Below are positions 23,209 through 33,805 of a stretch of 64,000 bases of DNA, one piece after another (positions within the stretch are counted from its first letter, which is position 1; each line of letters starts with the position of its first letter). Location: contig JADLZK010011597.1 in NCBI GenBank assembly GCA_015847255.1, positions 80,459 to 144,458 on the forward strand, read 5' to 3'. Position numbers and translations under genes: made by a program. Below the pieces are notes generated by a model. The model made no database searches. It worked only from the letters and a program-made list of their open reading frames with translations, and was not told the origin of the DNA. The DNA comes from Hyparrhenia diplandra. Its lineage: Eukaryota; Streptophyta; Magnoliopsida; Poales; Poaceae.

Positions 23209-23221
23209 AGCTCCGATGCCG
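23209..23221 (-). promoter_or_regulatory. Primer-binding site, element B (initiator-Met tRNA type, degraded)
   Basis: On the minus strand, CGGCATCGGAGCT stands where TGGTATCAGAGC-type sites complementary to initiator tRNA-Met are expected, a few bases inside the 5' LTR. The CAG in the expected site reads CGG here, in line with the CHG-associated errors. Confidence 0.6.
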
Positions 23222-23226
23222 CTTTG

Positions 23227-24012
23227 TGTGAGCCGACCAATTTATAAGAAATCAAGTATAATTCGCAATTACCGAAGCAATCACAGTCTACACTTGAGTC
23301 CATATAACCCCGGTATTCGAAAATCTCGAGTGATTTCAAACTCATCAACAATACAACCAAGATCGTTGAGCTCGAGTAGTCCCAATCCATGGGTATCTCA
23401 AACCAAATTCAATATATATTAAACAAAGTGCGATGTACACATTTATTTCAAAATAATTCAGAGTGCGGAAGCAATAGCTTTCAAAAAGCAAAATAGTTGT
23501 ACAAGCGGAATTAAAATAAAATAGATAGTGCCAACATGATATCACCTCGGTAATAGCAAAGAGAAAGGGAATTATGGAGACCGCCATGCCCTAGGCATTA
23601 TTCTTCAACCACGAGCACATCACATCCGGATAGAATCATGCTAGACGGAGTCACCGCAACATCGGGAATTAACCCGTGAGTACTCAATTGTACTCCGCCC
23701 GGACTTACCCGTCTTAAACCGTAAAAATAAGGAAAAGATTCCAAGGATTATGCTTGGCTTTATCTCGAGTGGGTGACTCACATTTATTTTCAGAAATAAA
23801 GTTAATTAATGCGCCTACACATACTATTCAGGTTCAAGGTTCTTCCAAGTAAAAGGTTGTTATTATATACATTACCATAAGTCCTGTATAGTCAAGATTA
23901 AAGACATATGCGGAACGATATATAAATAACGGTATAGGTAACTGGATCAACATTATAACATCAATCAGCATGAATAAGAATAACCATTATTATGATATTA
24001 GACTACGATCTT
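23227..24012 (-). repeat. Element B 5' LTR (truncated)
   Basis: Matches 2967-3735. It stops at GACTACGAT (about 24009), after which element D's LTR begins. The missing remainder (about 3.9 kb by comparison with the left copy) does not reappear in the window, so the insertion of D was followed by a deletion. Confidence 0.8.
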
Positions 24013-27000
24013 TGTCACACCCGGATTTGAAGGAGTAAAACCAGGTGTAAATTATATGTGCGCCCGGGATCAATTTACACACATATAACGACTTCATTGG
24101 TCCACGCGACGGTGTTACATAACGAAAGACAACATAAAGGTATTAACGCACTTTATTACAACGAATCTCGAGTATAGCGGAATAAAGCGAATAACTTTAA
24201 TTGTTTCTAAGCAAAGACGGCGAGCGACACAACGACAGCGGCGACACGCAAAGCGAATCCACAACGCCACGGGAAGGTTGGACGGCGGTACCACGTAGCT
24301 AACACCCGGGCATGTTCTCGGGTAGTCATCATCACTTGAGCAACCTTTATTGTGATTATTGCAAGGGTGAGTCCATGTCGAACTCGGCAAGTACAGGCGG
24401 AGTGAAAGTAATGACATGCAAGGCTTATACAAAAGGAAAGGTCGACACGGTGTACTGCATGTAGCTCTTTTAATCTTGATTCATTTTAAATAGCAACCTG
24501 TTACTAATCATTGGATGAGAAACCCAAACCCTTAGTTAAGGTGTAAGTAATCATTAAGTTGATTTCAAAGAGTAGATATCAATAATCATTAACGCTTGAG
24601 ATCACCCCCAAGCAACTCGGGAACTCCATCCCGATCAACACGAGGCTCCAACCTCGCCAACACCATCACTAGTTTGATCAAACTCGCGAGAGGTGTGCAC
24701 TTTCACTTCAGTCGTGATTCCCATATGCCCGGGTTTGCAAGGCCCAAAACTCTACCAAGGAGAGCGGCGGGGAACCACTACGAGACCTTTCACAGGTATT
24801 GACATAGAGTTTCACTCGTTAAGCGAAACTCAGGCATACGGAGGCGTCCCCGATAAAATACCACGGATCTACCTGCACTCCATACTACAAACCTGCGAAA
24901 CCCGAACGCCATCTCAGTGGAAAGATCCACTCTACGGCAAGGGACCTGATAATTAGTCAAGCCAGAGCCCATTGGTCCCGAAGTTGCACTGTTGTCCCAG
25001 GTGGCCGTCCACGAACCGATCAATAGGGAGAGAAGGCGGATGCCTACGGCAAACCAGACGCACTACTGACAATCCGTACAACCCTTGAACCCACAACCAC
25101 GATGCATTCGCATCCAACATCTCCAACCATGGTAGCAACCATGAAACATCTCCATGAGCATATTAAAGCATCATTTTTTAATAGCATTAAAGAAGGTGAG
25201 TAGATGAGCGGAGCATACTAAGCAAGCAGCTTATCTACCCATAAACCCCCAATAGGTGAATCGGATAATGGTGGCTAGTAGGTCCTTAGGGTATACCAAA
25301 TTAAGACACATGCATGAATAGTAACATTGCATTTAATGAGTAGGAACAAAATGGTCAAACGGTGCCTGCACTTGCCTTGGTCTGCGAGTCGCATTGCTTT
25401 CGAAGCTATCGTGGTCGTCCCCGCTTCGTCCTTCACGAACGTCTCTTCTTCTATACGCATTAAGCATCACACACGAGCAATACATGCAAGCAAACAATTC
25501 ATAATTAGACAATACACCAGTACATGAATTAGCAGCAAACAATCTCATAAAATTAATCTACTCGTCAAGGCGATTCCGCGAGATATGTGGATCACTAAAA
25601 TCGGAGTTAAAAGCGAGAAAGTTATGGCTATTCAAAGCTACTGATGGCAAAACTGTAAATAACTGGAACTTCATTTGAAATAAAAAAATAAATAGAATTC
25701 AGGTTTAAATGGCAGCAGGGGCAGATCTGTGAATATCTTGCGAAACTACAGAGGGGCTAGCTGGTAAAATTTGGCGGGCGGCCGGGCGTCGGCGGCGCGT
25801 GGCGGCGGGATTGGCGGGTCAGGTGGGCGGCGGTGGGCTACCCGTGGACTGCGTCCCGGTGGGCCGGCGTCGGTGGGACGCGCGGAGTTGGGCGGCGACC
25901 CCAAAGCGCCGCAGCGGCGCTCGCCGGCGTTGGCGAGCGCGTCGGCGCTTCTGGCGGCGTTTGCCCAGCGGATTGCGCGGGGCGTTAAGCGGCGACGGCG
26001 CGGCGGGCCGCGTCGCGCCGCAGCGCTAAAACGCGCGAGAGCGGCGGCGGCGATATACGACGCCGCGGCGTAGCTGGCTATCGCGGCGCTTCGGCGAGGT
26101 CGCCGGGGCGGTGCTGCAGGGCTCGGCATGCCACGGGCGAGCACCGCGGGATGCGCAGCGTGCGTTCCAGCGTGCGATCTTGCAGCGGCGGCGGCTAAGG
26201 GGCGGTACGCCGCGGTGGTACTCGCGTGGCGGCGCCATGGCCGCGGCGGCGGAGCGGCTGCGCGTGGCGCGGCGCATAGCGCGGCTAGGCGAGCCGCCGG
26301 GCACGGCGTGCTCTCGCGGCGCAGCGAGCTCTGAGGCGGCTCACCTTGGCGAAGGCGGCGAAGCGATGGGAACGGGCGGCGGCGGCGGCAGCTCTATCTG
26401 GGGTTTCGGCGAGCTCGCGTCTTGGCGGCGGGCGGCGTGAAGTAGGGGCAACAGGGAGGCGCGGCTGCGGCCTCGCGCGTTATATAGACGCGGCCGAACC
26501 TAGGTTCGGCGTCTTGCGCCCACGCAGCGCAGCGCAGCGCTCGGCGTGCGAAGTCCGGCTCGGTGTCCGTCTCCGTGGGGAGACGACACTGTAGCGGTAG
26601 GGCCCACGGACGGCGGGTCCCAGCCGTCAGCGGCTGCTCGCTGGCGCTACAGCGTCTTGCGCGGCGCTGCTGCCACACGCGCAGCGGCGGCGGGCGGGCG
26701 GCGGGCCGCCTTGGCTGCTGGCTGGGCCGGCCCAAAGCGCGGCTTGCTGGGCTGCTCAAGCTGCTGCTGCGCTGCTGCAAGCTGCTGCGGGCCAAAATGC
26801 AAGGCAGCTGGCCCAAGCTAAAAGAAATTCCTTTTCTATTTTCCATTAGAGCATTTGAATGAATTTGAACTATAAATAAATTCAAACAAAGGCTAAACAA
26901 AACAAGAGCATTACAATAAAAATGTGCAGCAGCATGAATGCAACAATTCAAGGTTTCTACCTTATATTTCATTTTAGGGGATTTTATAAATAATTAATTT

Positions 27001-27075
27001 GGCCTAAATTGAAGCATAGCATGAATAAAATCAATTTAAATTCTAATTTTCAAAAAGGCAAAAATTAGGGTGTCA
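24013..27075 (-). repeat. Element D 3' LTR, 3063 bp, GC-rich
   Basis: Starts TGTCACACCC and ends AGGGTGTCA beside the polypurine tract, giving short inverted termini. The block 25760-26800 is extremely GC-rich (repeated GCGGCG and GCTGCTGC runs), which produces many spurious ORFs on both strands. No second copy is in the window. Confidence 0.75.
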
Positions 27076-27080
27076 TAAAC

Positions 27081-28297
27081 CTACCCCCTTAAAGGAATCT
27101 CGTCCCGAGATTTGGATGGCTCAGAGAACAACTCAGGATAATCTTCCTTTAACTCATCCTCTTTCTCCCAAGTTGCTTCCTCCACTGTATGGTGTTCCCA
27201 CTGTACTTTGCAAGACTGAACAACTTTACTCCTGGTTACTCTCTCTACTGTTTCCAAAATTTTGATTGGCTTCTCTTTATAGGTGAGATCACTCTTCAAG
27301 TCTATCTTCTCCATAGATAATTGTTCCTCAGGCACTCTGAAGCACCTCTTGAATTGTGACACATGGAAGACATCATGAACACTCGACAAACTCTCTGGCA
27401 ACTGGAGTCTATAAGCCACTTCACCTCTTCTCTCAACAATCACAAAAGGACCAATGTACCTTGGTGCTAACTTCCCTTTAACATTAAACCTCTTAAGTCC
27501 TCTCATAGGTGAGACCTTAAGATAGACATAGTCACCAACATTGAATTCTAACGGCTTCCTTTTGGCATCTGCATAACTCTTTTGCCTAGACTGAGCTGCC
27601 TTCAAGTTCTGCCTAATAACTCGGACTTGTTCCTCTGCTATCTTTATTGCTTCAGGGCCAAAGACTTGTCTCTCTCCAGTTTGATCCCAGAACAAAGGGG
27701 TTCTACACTTCCTGCCATACAAAGCTTCAAAGGGAGACATCTTAAGACTTGACTGATAGCTGTTGTTGTACGAGAACTCAGCATAAGGTAAACTATTATC
27801 CCAGTATCCTTTGTATTGGATTGCACATGCCCTCAACATATCCTCAATATCTCGGTTCACCCTCTCGGTCTGTCCATCGGCGAGGATGATAAGCGTGCTA
27901 AAACTCAAATCGGTGCCCATAGCTTCATGTAACTTCTCCCTTAACCGAGACGTGAACCGAGTACCTCTATTCGAGACTATCTTCTTTGGAACCCCATGTA
28001 GACAAACAATCCGTTCCATATACTTCTCGACTAAGCGATCCCCTCGGAATGTGGTCTTGACGGTATGAAATGAGCAACCTTAGTCAAACGATCCACTATT
28101 ACCCAAACAGAATCATGTCCCTTCTGTGTCCGAGGCAAACCAACAATGAAGTCCATACTGATTTCATCGAATTTCCATTCAGGCACCTTCAATGGTTGCA
28201 ACAAACCAGCTAGCCTTTGATATTCAGCTTTCACTCTCTGGCAAGTGTCACACAAAGCTACATACTCACCAATATCTCTTTTATACCATACCACCAA
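27081..28297 (-). pseudogene. Integrase with chromodomain, element D
   Basis: Two frames. 28031-28297 gives CDTCQRVKAEYQRLAGLLQP (end of the zinc-binding region) and SMDFIVGLPRTQKGHDSV (first catalytic Asp). 27081-28019 gives VSNRGTRFTS, where the second catalytic Asp is Asn, then GQTERVNRDIEDMLRAC with the catalytic Glu intact. It continues through the GPF module (KLAPRYIGPFVIVERRG) to a chromodomain-like end: VQWEHHTVEEATWEKEDELK, then D-Y-P-E-L-F. The Asp-to-Asn change lies where a CAG would be expected, so it may be a sequencing error. Confidence 0.88.
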
Positions 28298-28307
28298 TAA
28301 TGTTCCT

Positions 28308-29210
28308 TCAAATCCTAATACATCTTAGTGCCTCGGGATGGATAGAGTAAGGCCGACTCGTGACACTCCTTGATATGGTATCCCCACGATACTCGAATTT
28401 CGGCACACAAATCCTTTGCTTGTACCACAATGTTCCATCTTTGTCTAGGCTGAACCACGGAGCCTTGTCTTTCTTCAACAACTCAATGATCTCCGAATCT
28501 TTGTATCGATCACGTTGCCCTTTTCGATTTCTGCTCAAGAGTCGGTTCAACATCCATAGGCGTTCCCTCAACATTGGCTACATACCCCAAGTTGAGCTTC
28601 TCAAAATCTGCAAGTAACTCAGGTGGCAACTCCAAGACTTCTAACAAATTCACTTGGCTCTTACAATTCAATGCATCAGCCACAACATTAGCCTTACCAG
28701 GATGATAGTGAATCTCTAACTCATAGTCCTTGATAAGCTCTAACCACCTTCTCTGCCTCAGATTCAGCTCATTCTGAGTAAAGATGTACTTTAGACTTTT
28801 GTGGTTAGTATACACATCACACTTGTGACCCAGAATATAATGTCTCCAAATCTTTTAATGCATGAACCACATTTGCTAACTCCAAATCATGAGTGGGGTA
28901 GTTGACTTCATGTTTCTTCAAGCTGTCCAGAAGCATAAGCAATAACCTTACCCTCCTGCATCAACACACAACCCAATCCTTGCTTGGAAGCATCACAATA
29001 AATAGAGAAATCCTTAGTCACATCAGGCAAAGCCAAAACAGGTGCTGTTGTCAATCTCTTCTTCAATTCTTCAAAGCTTGCTTGACATTTGTCAGTCCAC
29101 TTGAATGGCTTTCCTTTCTCTAGTAGAGCAGTCATTGGTTTAGCAATAGAAGAGAATCCCTCAATGAACCTTACGTAGGCCTTTGCCATTCCCGAAAACT
29201 TCGATCTCAC
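28308..29210 (-). pseudogene. RNase H and connection region, element D
   Basis: RNase H is split over two frames. 28908-29210 carries FSIYCDASKQGLGCVLMQEG and VIAYASGQL. 28510-28815 carries YTNHKSLKYIFTQ and NVVADALN with the terminal acidic residue kept. The YTDHKS motif reads YTNHKS. The linker towards integrase (28308-28574) includes KDKAPWFSLDKDGTLWYKQR. It would remove the RNA strand during reverse transcription. Confidence 0.8.
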
Positions 29211-29920
29211 TCACGATCGAGGTGGACTCCACTTCACACATCGACACATTCTTGGTGACGGCAACTCCACCCTTAGATATAACATGACCCGGGAAAGAGA
29301 CTTCCTTTAACCAAAACTCACACTTGCTAAGCTTGGCATAGAGGCGATGTTCCCTCAATTTTTGCAACACTAACCTCAGATGCTCTTCATGTTCTTTCTC
29401 ATTCTTAGAATAGATTAGAATGTCGTCAATAAAGACTACAACAAACTTATCTAGGTACTCCATAAAGACTTTGTTCATCAAATACATAAAGTAATTTGGA
29501 GCATTAGTTAACCCAAAAGACATATTTTGTGTACTCATAAAGCCCATATCTGGTAGTGAATGCAGTCTTAGGAATATCACTAGGTCTGATCTTTAACTGA
29601 TGGTAACCTGATCTCAAATCAATCTTAGAGAAAACACAAGCTCCCTTCAACTGATCAAACAAATCTTCTATTCTAGGCAGTGGATACTTGTTCTTAATGG
29701 TTACTTCATTCAAAGATCTGTAGTCTACACACATTCTCTGAGTCCCATCCTTTTTCTCAACAAAAATAACAGGGGCTCCCCAAGGTGACGAACTAGGTCT
29801 AATAAACCCTTTAGATTGCAACTCTCTAAGTTGTTTCTTAAGTTCATCTAATTCATTCACAGCCATTCTATATGGTCTTTTAGAAATAGGTGCAGTGCCA
29901 GGTAATAGATCAATAACAAA
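29161..29920 (-). pseudogene. Reverse transcriptase domain, element D
   Basis: The N-terminal half is open within 29504-30187 (KGFIRPSSSPWGAPVIFVEK, CVDYRSLNEVTIKNKYPLPR, FSKIDLRSGYHQLKI). The C-terminal half is open in 29161-29580 (SFGLTNAPNYFMYLMN, KFVVVFIDDILIYSKN with the catalytic Asp pair, YAKLSKCEFWLKEVSFPGH). The two halves overlap by one frameshift near 29540. All core RT motifs are present, so this is nearly complete. Confidence 0.88.
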
Positions 29921-30395
29921 CTGAATGTCACGGTCAGGTGGCATACCTGGCAAATCAGCAGGAAAGACATCTGGAAACTCATTGACTATCTTGATATCAT
30001 CTACTGCGTCAGCATTCAACTGATTCACTGTGCCTTGTGGTGTGGATGACATAGCAACAACCACATCTACTTTCTCCCCCTCAGGTGCAACTAGAGACAC
30101 TGTCTTCTCTGAGCATTTAATCTCTGCCTTCCACTTAGACAGCCAACTCATTCCCAAAATAAGATCTAGACCTTCTGATTCAAGCACAATAGGTCTAACA
30201 GGAAACTCTACCCCCCTTTAATTAAGACTTGTAGGCGGCACCAAACATTGGAATACATTACTCCCCTAGGTGATTTAACTTTTCATAGATCTAGGCATGA
30301 GTTCGGTGGGTATTCTATATTTGAGCACAAACTCACTCCTGATGAATGAATGTGATGCACCAGTATCAAAAAGAACTGTAGCGAGGATGAGAGTT
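29921..30395 (-). pseudogene. Aspartic protease, element D
   Basis: The active site appears on the minus strand at about 30350-30390 as VLFDTGASHSFI. The flap-distal motif LILGMSWLSKWKAEIKC lies at about 30110-30165 inside frame 29504-30187. The two parts are in different frames. This is the retropepsin that separates Gag and Pol products. Confidence 0.8.
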
Positions 30396-30559
30396 GATGG
30401 GAAAGCGTACCAAGCACCACATCGTAGCCCCCTCGGCAGATTCCACCTTCACGTGCTTCACCTTCCCCATGCCTTTGTCCCTTCCCGTTCGGTTGGGGTT
30501 GCCATTCGCCGCCGGGGTGGAGGCCCATTCTCGCATCCGCTTCTTCTTTGGGGCGGGGA

Positions 30560-30719
30560 GTTTGCAAAGTGTCCCACACCACCACACTTGAAGCAGGCGT
30601 TGCCTTTCACCTGGTTATTAGGGGCCGGGGTTGAGCACGGTTGTTGAAGCGCTGCATCCCGGTTGTAGCCTCCCCCGGCCGAGAAGAGCCCTAGTTGCCG
30701 GACCGATAACTAGTGCGCA
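30560..30719 (-). pseudogene. Gag zinc knuckle remnant, element D
   Basis: The minus strand encodes NACFKCGGVGHFANSP, a CCHC knuckle whose last Cys is not seen. The capsid domain upstream has been lost; the sequence breaks at about 30720. Confidence 0.7.
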
Positions 30720-30721
30720 TT

Positions 30722-31122
30722 TGTTGGCGTTTCTTAACGTTATTACTACGAATAGATTTTAAACCTATCCCCGGCAATGGCGCTTTAAATGCTTGTTGGC
30801 GTTTCTTAACGTTATTACTACGAATAGATTTTAAACCTATCGACAGCAATGGCGCTAGAAATGCTTGTTGGCATTTCTTAGCACAATCACTAAGAATAGA
30901 TATTATGATTAATGATAACGTCAAGAGAACGTCGGTGATAGATGAATTGAATATTGCAAGGGTCAACCCGCAGCGCACGGATCTATCATCGTAGCATTTC
31001 ACCCGGTGAGTGTCGGGTATCATTCATTTATATTTTCCCATGGGAAGGTAGGTTTAGATTTAATATGATGATGATATAGCCCACAATGTATGTATGGATA
31101 GCCACTAATCATATACGGGGGT
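30722..31122 (-). repeat. Element E: LTR end plus tandemly repeated primer-binding-site unit
   Basis: On the minus strand, a partial LTR (31122 to 30866, ending GCCAACA) is followed by AGCATTT-type PBS sequence. A 72-bp unit (PBS, about 30 bp of leader and a 17-bp LTR end) then appears at 30794-30865 and again at 30722-30793. PBS-like GGCGCC-type cores lie near 30773-30786 and 30847-30858. The LTR portion resembles the LTR ends of F and G. It joins element D's gag at about 30720. Confidence 0.7.
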
Positions 31123-32637
31123 TGTTGGCGGTCATTATCGAGTATATTATACCGCCAACTTATATCCAATTCATGAGAAAGGGGCAAACTTATGATACAT
31201 ATACCTTTACTTCTAACCTAGTTCCACTTGTATTCGTAGAAATTATATTCTTGCGGGTATAAGAGTGAAAGCAGTAGAAAGTCGCCTAAATAAATTAGAA
31301 AGCGCATTGAACAAAAGACGCCATGGAGTGGATCAATCAAGAGGACCAAACCCCGCGCATAATTTGGCCCAAGCACCATCATAGGCCCAACATTTGAAGG
31401 ACAAAACGCGCAGGGGAGAAGGCGGGGCCGAGAGGCCCGGCCCGAGGGCGGCCGGCCCGGCTGCGGCGGTCGGCGCAATATTTCGGCCAAAGTTCCCGCC
31501 CTTTCTCGGGCGGTTTGGAGCGATCTTCAGCGGCGGTTGCATGTAGTGCAAAGTTTCGTTCCGCCAAGAATAGCTCGAAGCAAGGAGAGCCCTCCATTCT
31601 CAAAGCAAGGAGAGCCCTCCATTCCCTCCTCCTCTCCACTATATAAAGAGAGGCACTCCTCACTTGTAACACACACAACACACAAGAGCTTGTCTCTATT
31701 CACTTTCTCTTTTTCCTTTTATTAGTTAGGAGTGAGGCACAATGTAAGATCAAGATCTTCTTGGAGATATTTGGTATGATCATTATAGTTTTACTTATGT
31801 TGATCAATACTTTGCTCTCCACATTATTCTTGTTCTTATTATCAATAGCTAAATAAAGCACGTTCATGCGATATGATCTTAGCATACGAACTAGCATATA
31901 GTTTGCATGTCGCGATCTTGTCAAATAGAACTTTATGCTAAATGCATTATACATACATGATTAGACCATAATGAGTTCTCTCTTAAGATAATTCTTGGTT
32001 GCTTGTCGGTTTTCTGGGTTCGTCGTCCGCCCTTGTGGGGATGCTCGGTAGGGGGCCTGCAGCGGGTCACCCCGATCAACGCTAGAGTAGTAGTCATAGC
32101 GTAAACGTGGTGTTTATGCTAGGGGGCTGCCTTCGTTTGCCTCGAACAGCGCACGGTCCGAGGGGGTAGGCGGCAGGTGGTGACAGCCATGTCGGCCCTT
32201 GCATTCCCCCACGTCGGTGTTTCGGAGTAGGGCTATTGGCCGGCATCGCAGCAGACCGGGCGTTATCCGGTGCCACGAAGTAAACCAATAAAGTGATTGA
32301 GGTTATCTCGAGTTAGAATCTCGACGGTATAAGGCATGCAAGTATATATCTGCTATTTTAATAAAGCTATATAGGATATCCTTCTCCTAGCATGTTTTTC
32401 TTTTTATCCTTTGAGATTGGTTCAAGTGTGTGTGTCAAGTTATCATTTGATTTATCCCTATTATGCATTGTGGTCTATTGCATAGTCATGTTATCTTGTC
32501 CATGTTCATATTAGAGACTTTTACACCATGCCTTCCACGTGGAGATACGATACCACTGAATACTTAGGGTGAAAGCTACTGAGTGGCATTTCGTGCGCTA
32601 TGCGAACTCTTTCTGTTTGCGTTAAGAAACGCCAACA
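31123..32637 (+). repeat. Element F 5' LTR
   Basis: 1515 bp, TGTTGGCG...CGCCAACA. It contains a TATA box (31642-31647), and a primer-binding site follows directly. Only one copy in the window. Confidence 0.75.
31638..31648 (+). promoter_or_regulatory. TATA box in element F LTR
   Basis: ACTATATAAAG about 515 bp into the LTR, followed by a pyrimidine-rich stretch typical of an LTR transcription start. Confidence 0.6.
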
Positions 32638-32644
32638 AGCTTTC

Positions 32645-32663
32645 TAAGCGCCGTTCTTGGGGA
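32645..32663 (+). promoter_or_regulatory. Primer-binding site, element F (tRNA-Asp type)
   Basis: TAAGCGCCGTTCTTGGGGA, a variant of the perfect site in element G, 7 bases after the LTR end. It differs at CTGG and CCGG positions. Confidence 0.65.
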
Positions 32664-33805
32664 AGGCATTGGTTAAAGGAATGATCTACTAGAACATGTT
32701 CATGATGATATGCATGTGTAGTAACCATTGTTCATGACAGGTTTATGTTAAAAAAAAAATCCAACTAATAAAAGCAAGGGCATGTTTTCAAGTTGGTATG
32801 CACTTTCGGGTATGCTTGTCACTAACCATTTCAGGTTAAGATCAAGAAGACCATAGGACATATCATGCTTGAGGGCATGGAATAACATCAACTCAAAAAA
32901 AAAAAAAAATTGATGTTAATCTTGCCTTGCTAAAAAAAAGCAATATAAAAAAATATATCATCACGAGCCCACCCTACTATCTCATAGATAAGTATATATG
33001 TACACACACTAACTCTATGCGGATGGAGAGAAAGTCATCGTCAAGAGAAAACATGATCATCTTATATGATCGGAGCGACTACAATCATCACTCACAATTC
33101 AATCATAAATTGTGAATGACGATCGACCAAGCCTTGTGGCCCGCCCGAGGAGGACAATCAAGCTATCGCCACAAAAGTTTAATGATGCTACATATACACA
33201 CTCGGGTAAGCAAAGGTAATTCTTCACCAAATCATTTTTCTTACTTTTGTCTCCATAAAAAGATTCTTGTTTCCTTTGTTCATGAAACATGATCCGGGTT
33301 TGGATGCACTTACATGGGCACATGTGGTACATACATAGGTCTTTTAAATCAAGCATGGTGCTTGGGTTAAAATAACCTTCTTTAATCAAATTTTGACATG
33401 GCGTTGAAGTTTGATTAATGAACCTAGGGCGACTTCATAAACAATAGAGCTACTTTATGAAGGAGATAAAACAAGGCTAGACTTACCTTACATATTTATC
33501 TTAGCTTTGTTTGAGTATGAGAATTTGGTGAAGTTGTCCTCCTTTGATAATAAAAAAAATGAAGCTTGCTCAATTGCTCCCCCCATGCATACGTTTTGAA
33601 ACCGAAGAAATCATGAAGGATGGTAAGTCCACTCGTGAATCTACCATACACTAACCATGCGGGTAAGGCCAAGAAAGCACGGGGTACAACCCCCGATCCA
33701 TCGAGTTTGAGCTAGCTTGGGGAGGACCACAACAAGGTAATGTGAAACCAACACTTTCATGTTTGTTCATTACCTTGCAAAAAAAAAAAAAACCACCTTG
33801 TTCTT
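32664..33805 (+). other. Element F interior remnant, no coding signal
   Basis: AT-rich noncoding DNA with A-runs. The right half is homologous to the 3' noncoding part of element G (AGCATGGTGCTT block near 33353 and 37850). The purine-rich AGCTTGGGGAGG (33713-33724) matches the internal copy of this motif in G (40054). Confidence 0.6.

Larger units (their letters stand above)
2967..24012 (-). mobile_element. Element B: Tekay/Del-type chromovirus (Ty3/gypsy), interrupted by nested insertions
   Basis: On the minus strand the order is 5' LTR (23227-24012, truncated), PBS (23209-23221), gag, zinc knuckle, protease, RT, RNase H, integrase, chromodomain-like tail, polypurine tract (16998-17008) and 3' LTR. 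The 3' LTR runs 16994 down to 2967. It contains element C (3826-12227) and a TIR element (12268-13220). The two LTR copies are recognised by near-identity of 2967-3735 with 23227-24009. The right LTR is cut off where element D's LTR begins (24013). No coding domain is intact in one frame. Confidence 0.85.
24013..30719 (-). mobile_element. Element D: second Tekay/Del-type chromovirus, 5' end deleted
   Basis: On the minus strand it has a gag zinc knuckle (about 30560-30640), protease, RT, RNase H, integrase, chromodomain, polypurine tract (27081-27092) and 3' LTR (24013-27075). The gag N-terminus, leader and 5' LTR are missing; the sequence joins an unrelated PBS/LTR repeat at about 30720. It has the same domain order as element B but a different LTR. 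Confidence 0.85.
31123..33805 (+). mobile_element. Element F: internally deleted Athila-like element
   Basis: 5' LTR (31123-32637), primer-binding site (32645-32663), then about 1.1 kb that resembles only the 3' interior of element G (for example 33330-33420 with 37840-37930, and the AGCTTGGGGAGGACC motif at 33713). Gag and pol are absent. Element G's LTR begins at 33806, so F's own 3' LTR is not present here. Confidence 0.75.

Noticed and set aside
25746..26972. Many Ala/Arg/Gly-rich ORFs up to 192 codons
   Set aside because: GC island inside element D's LTR; few stop codons by composition, with no domain or codon pattern.
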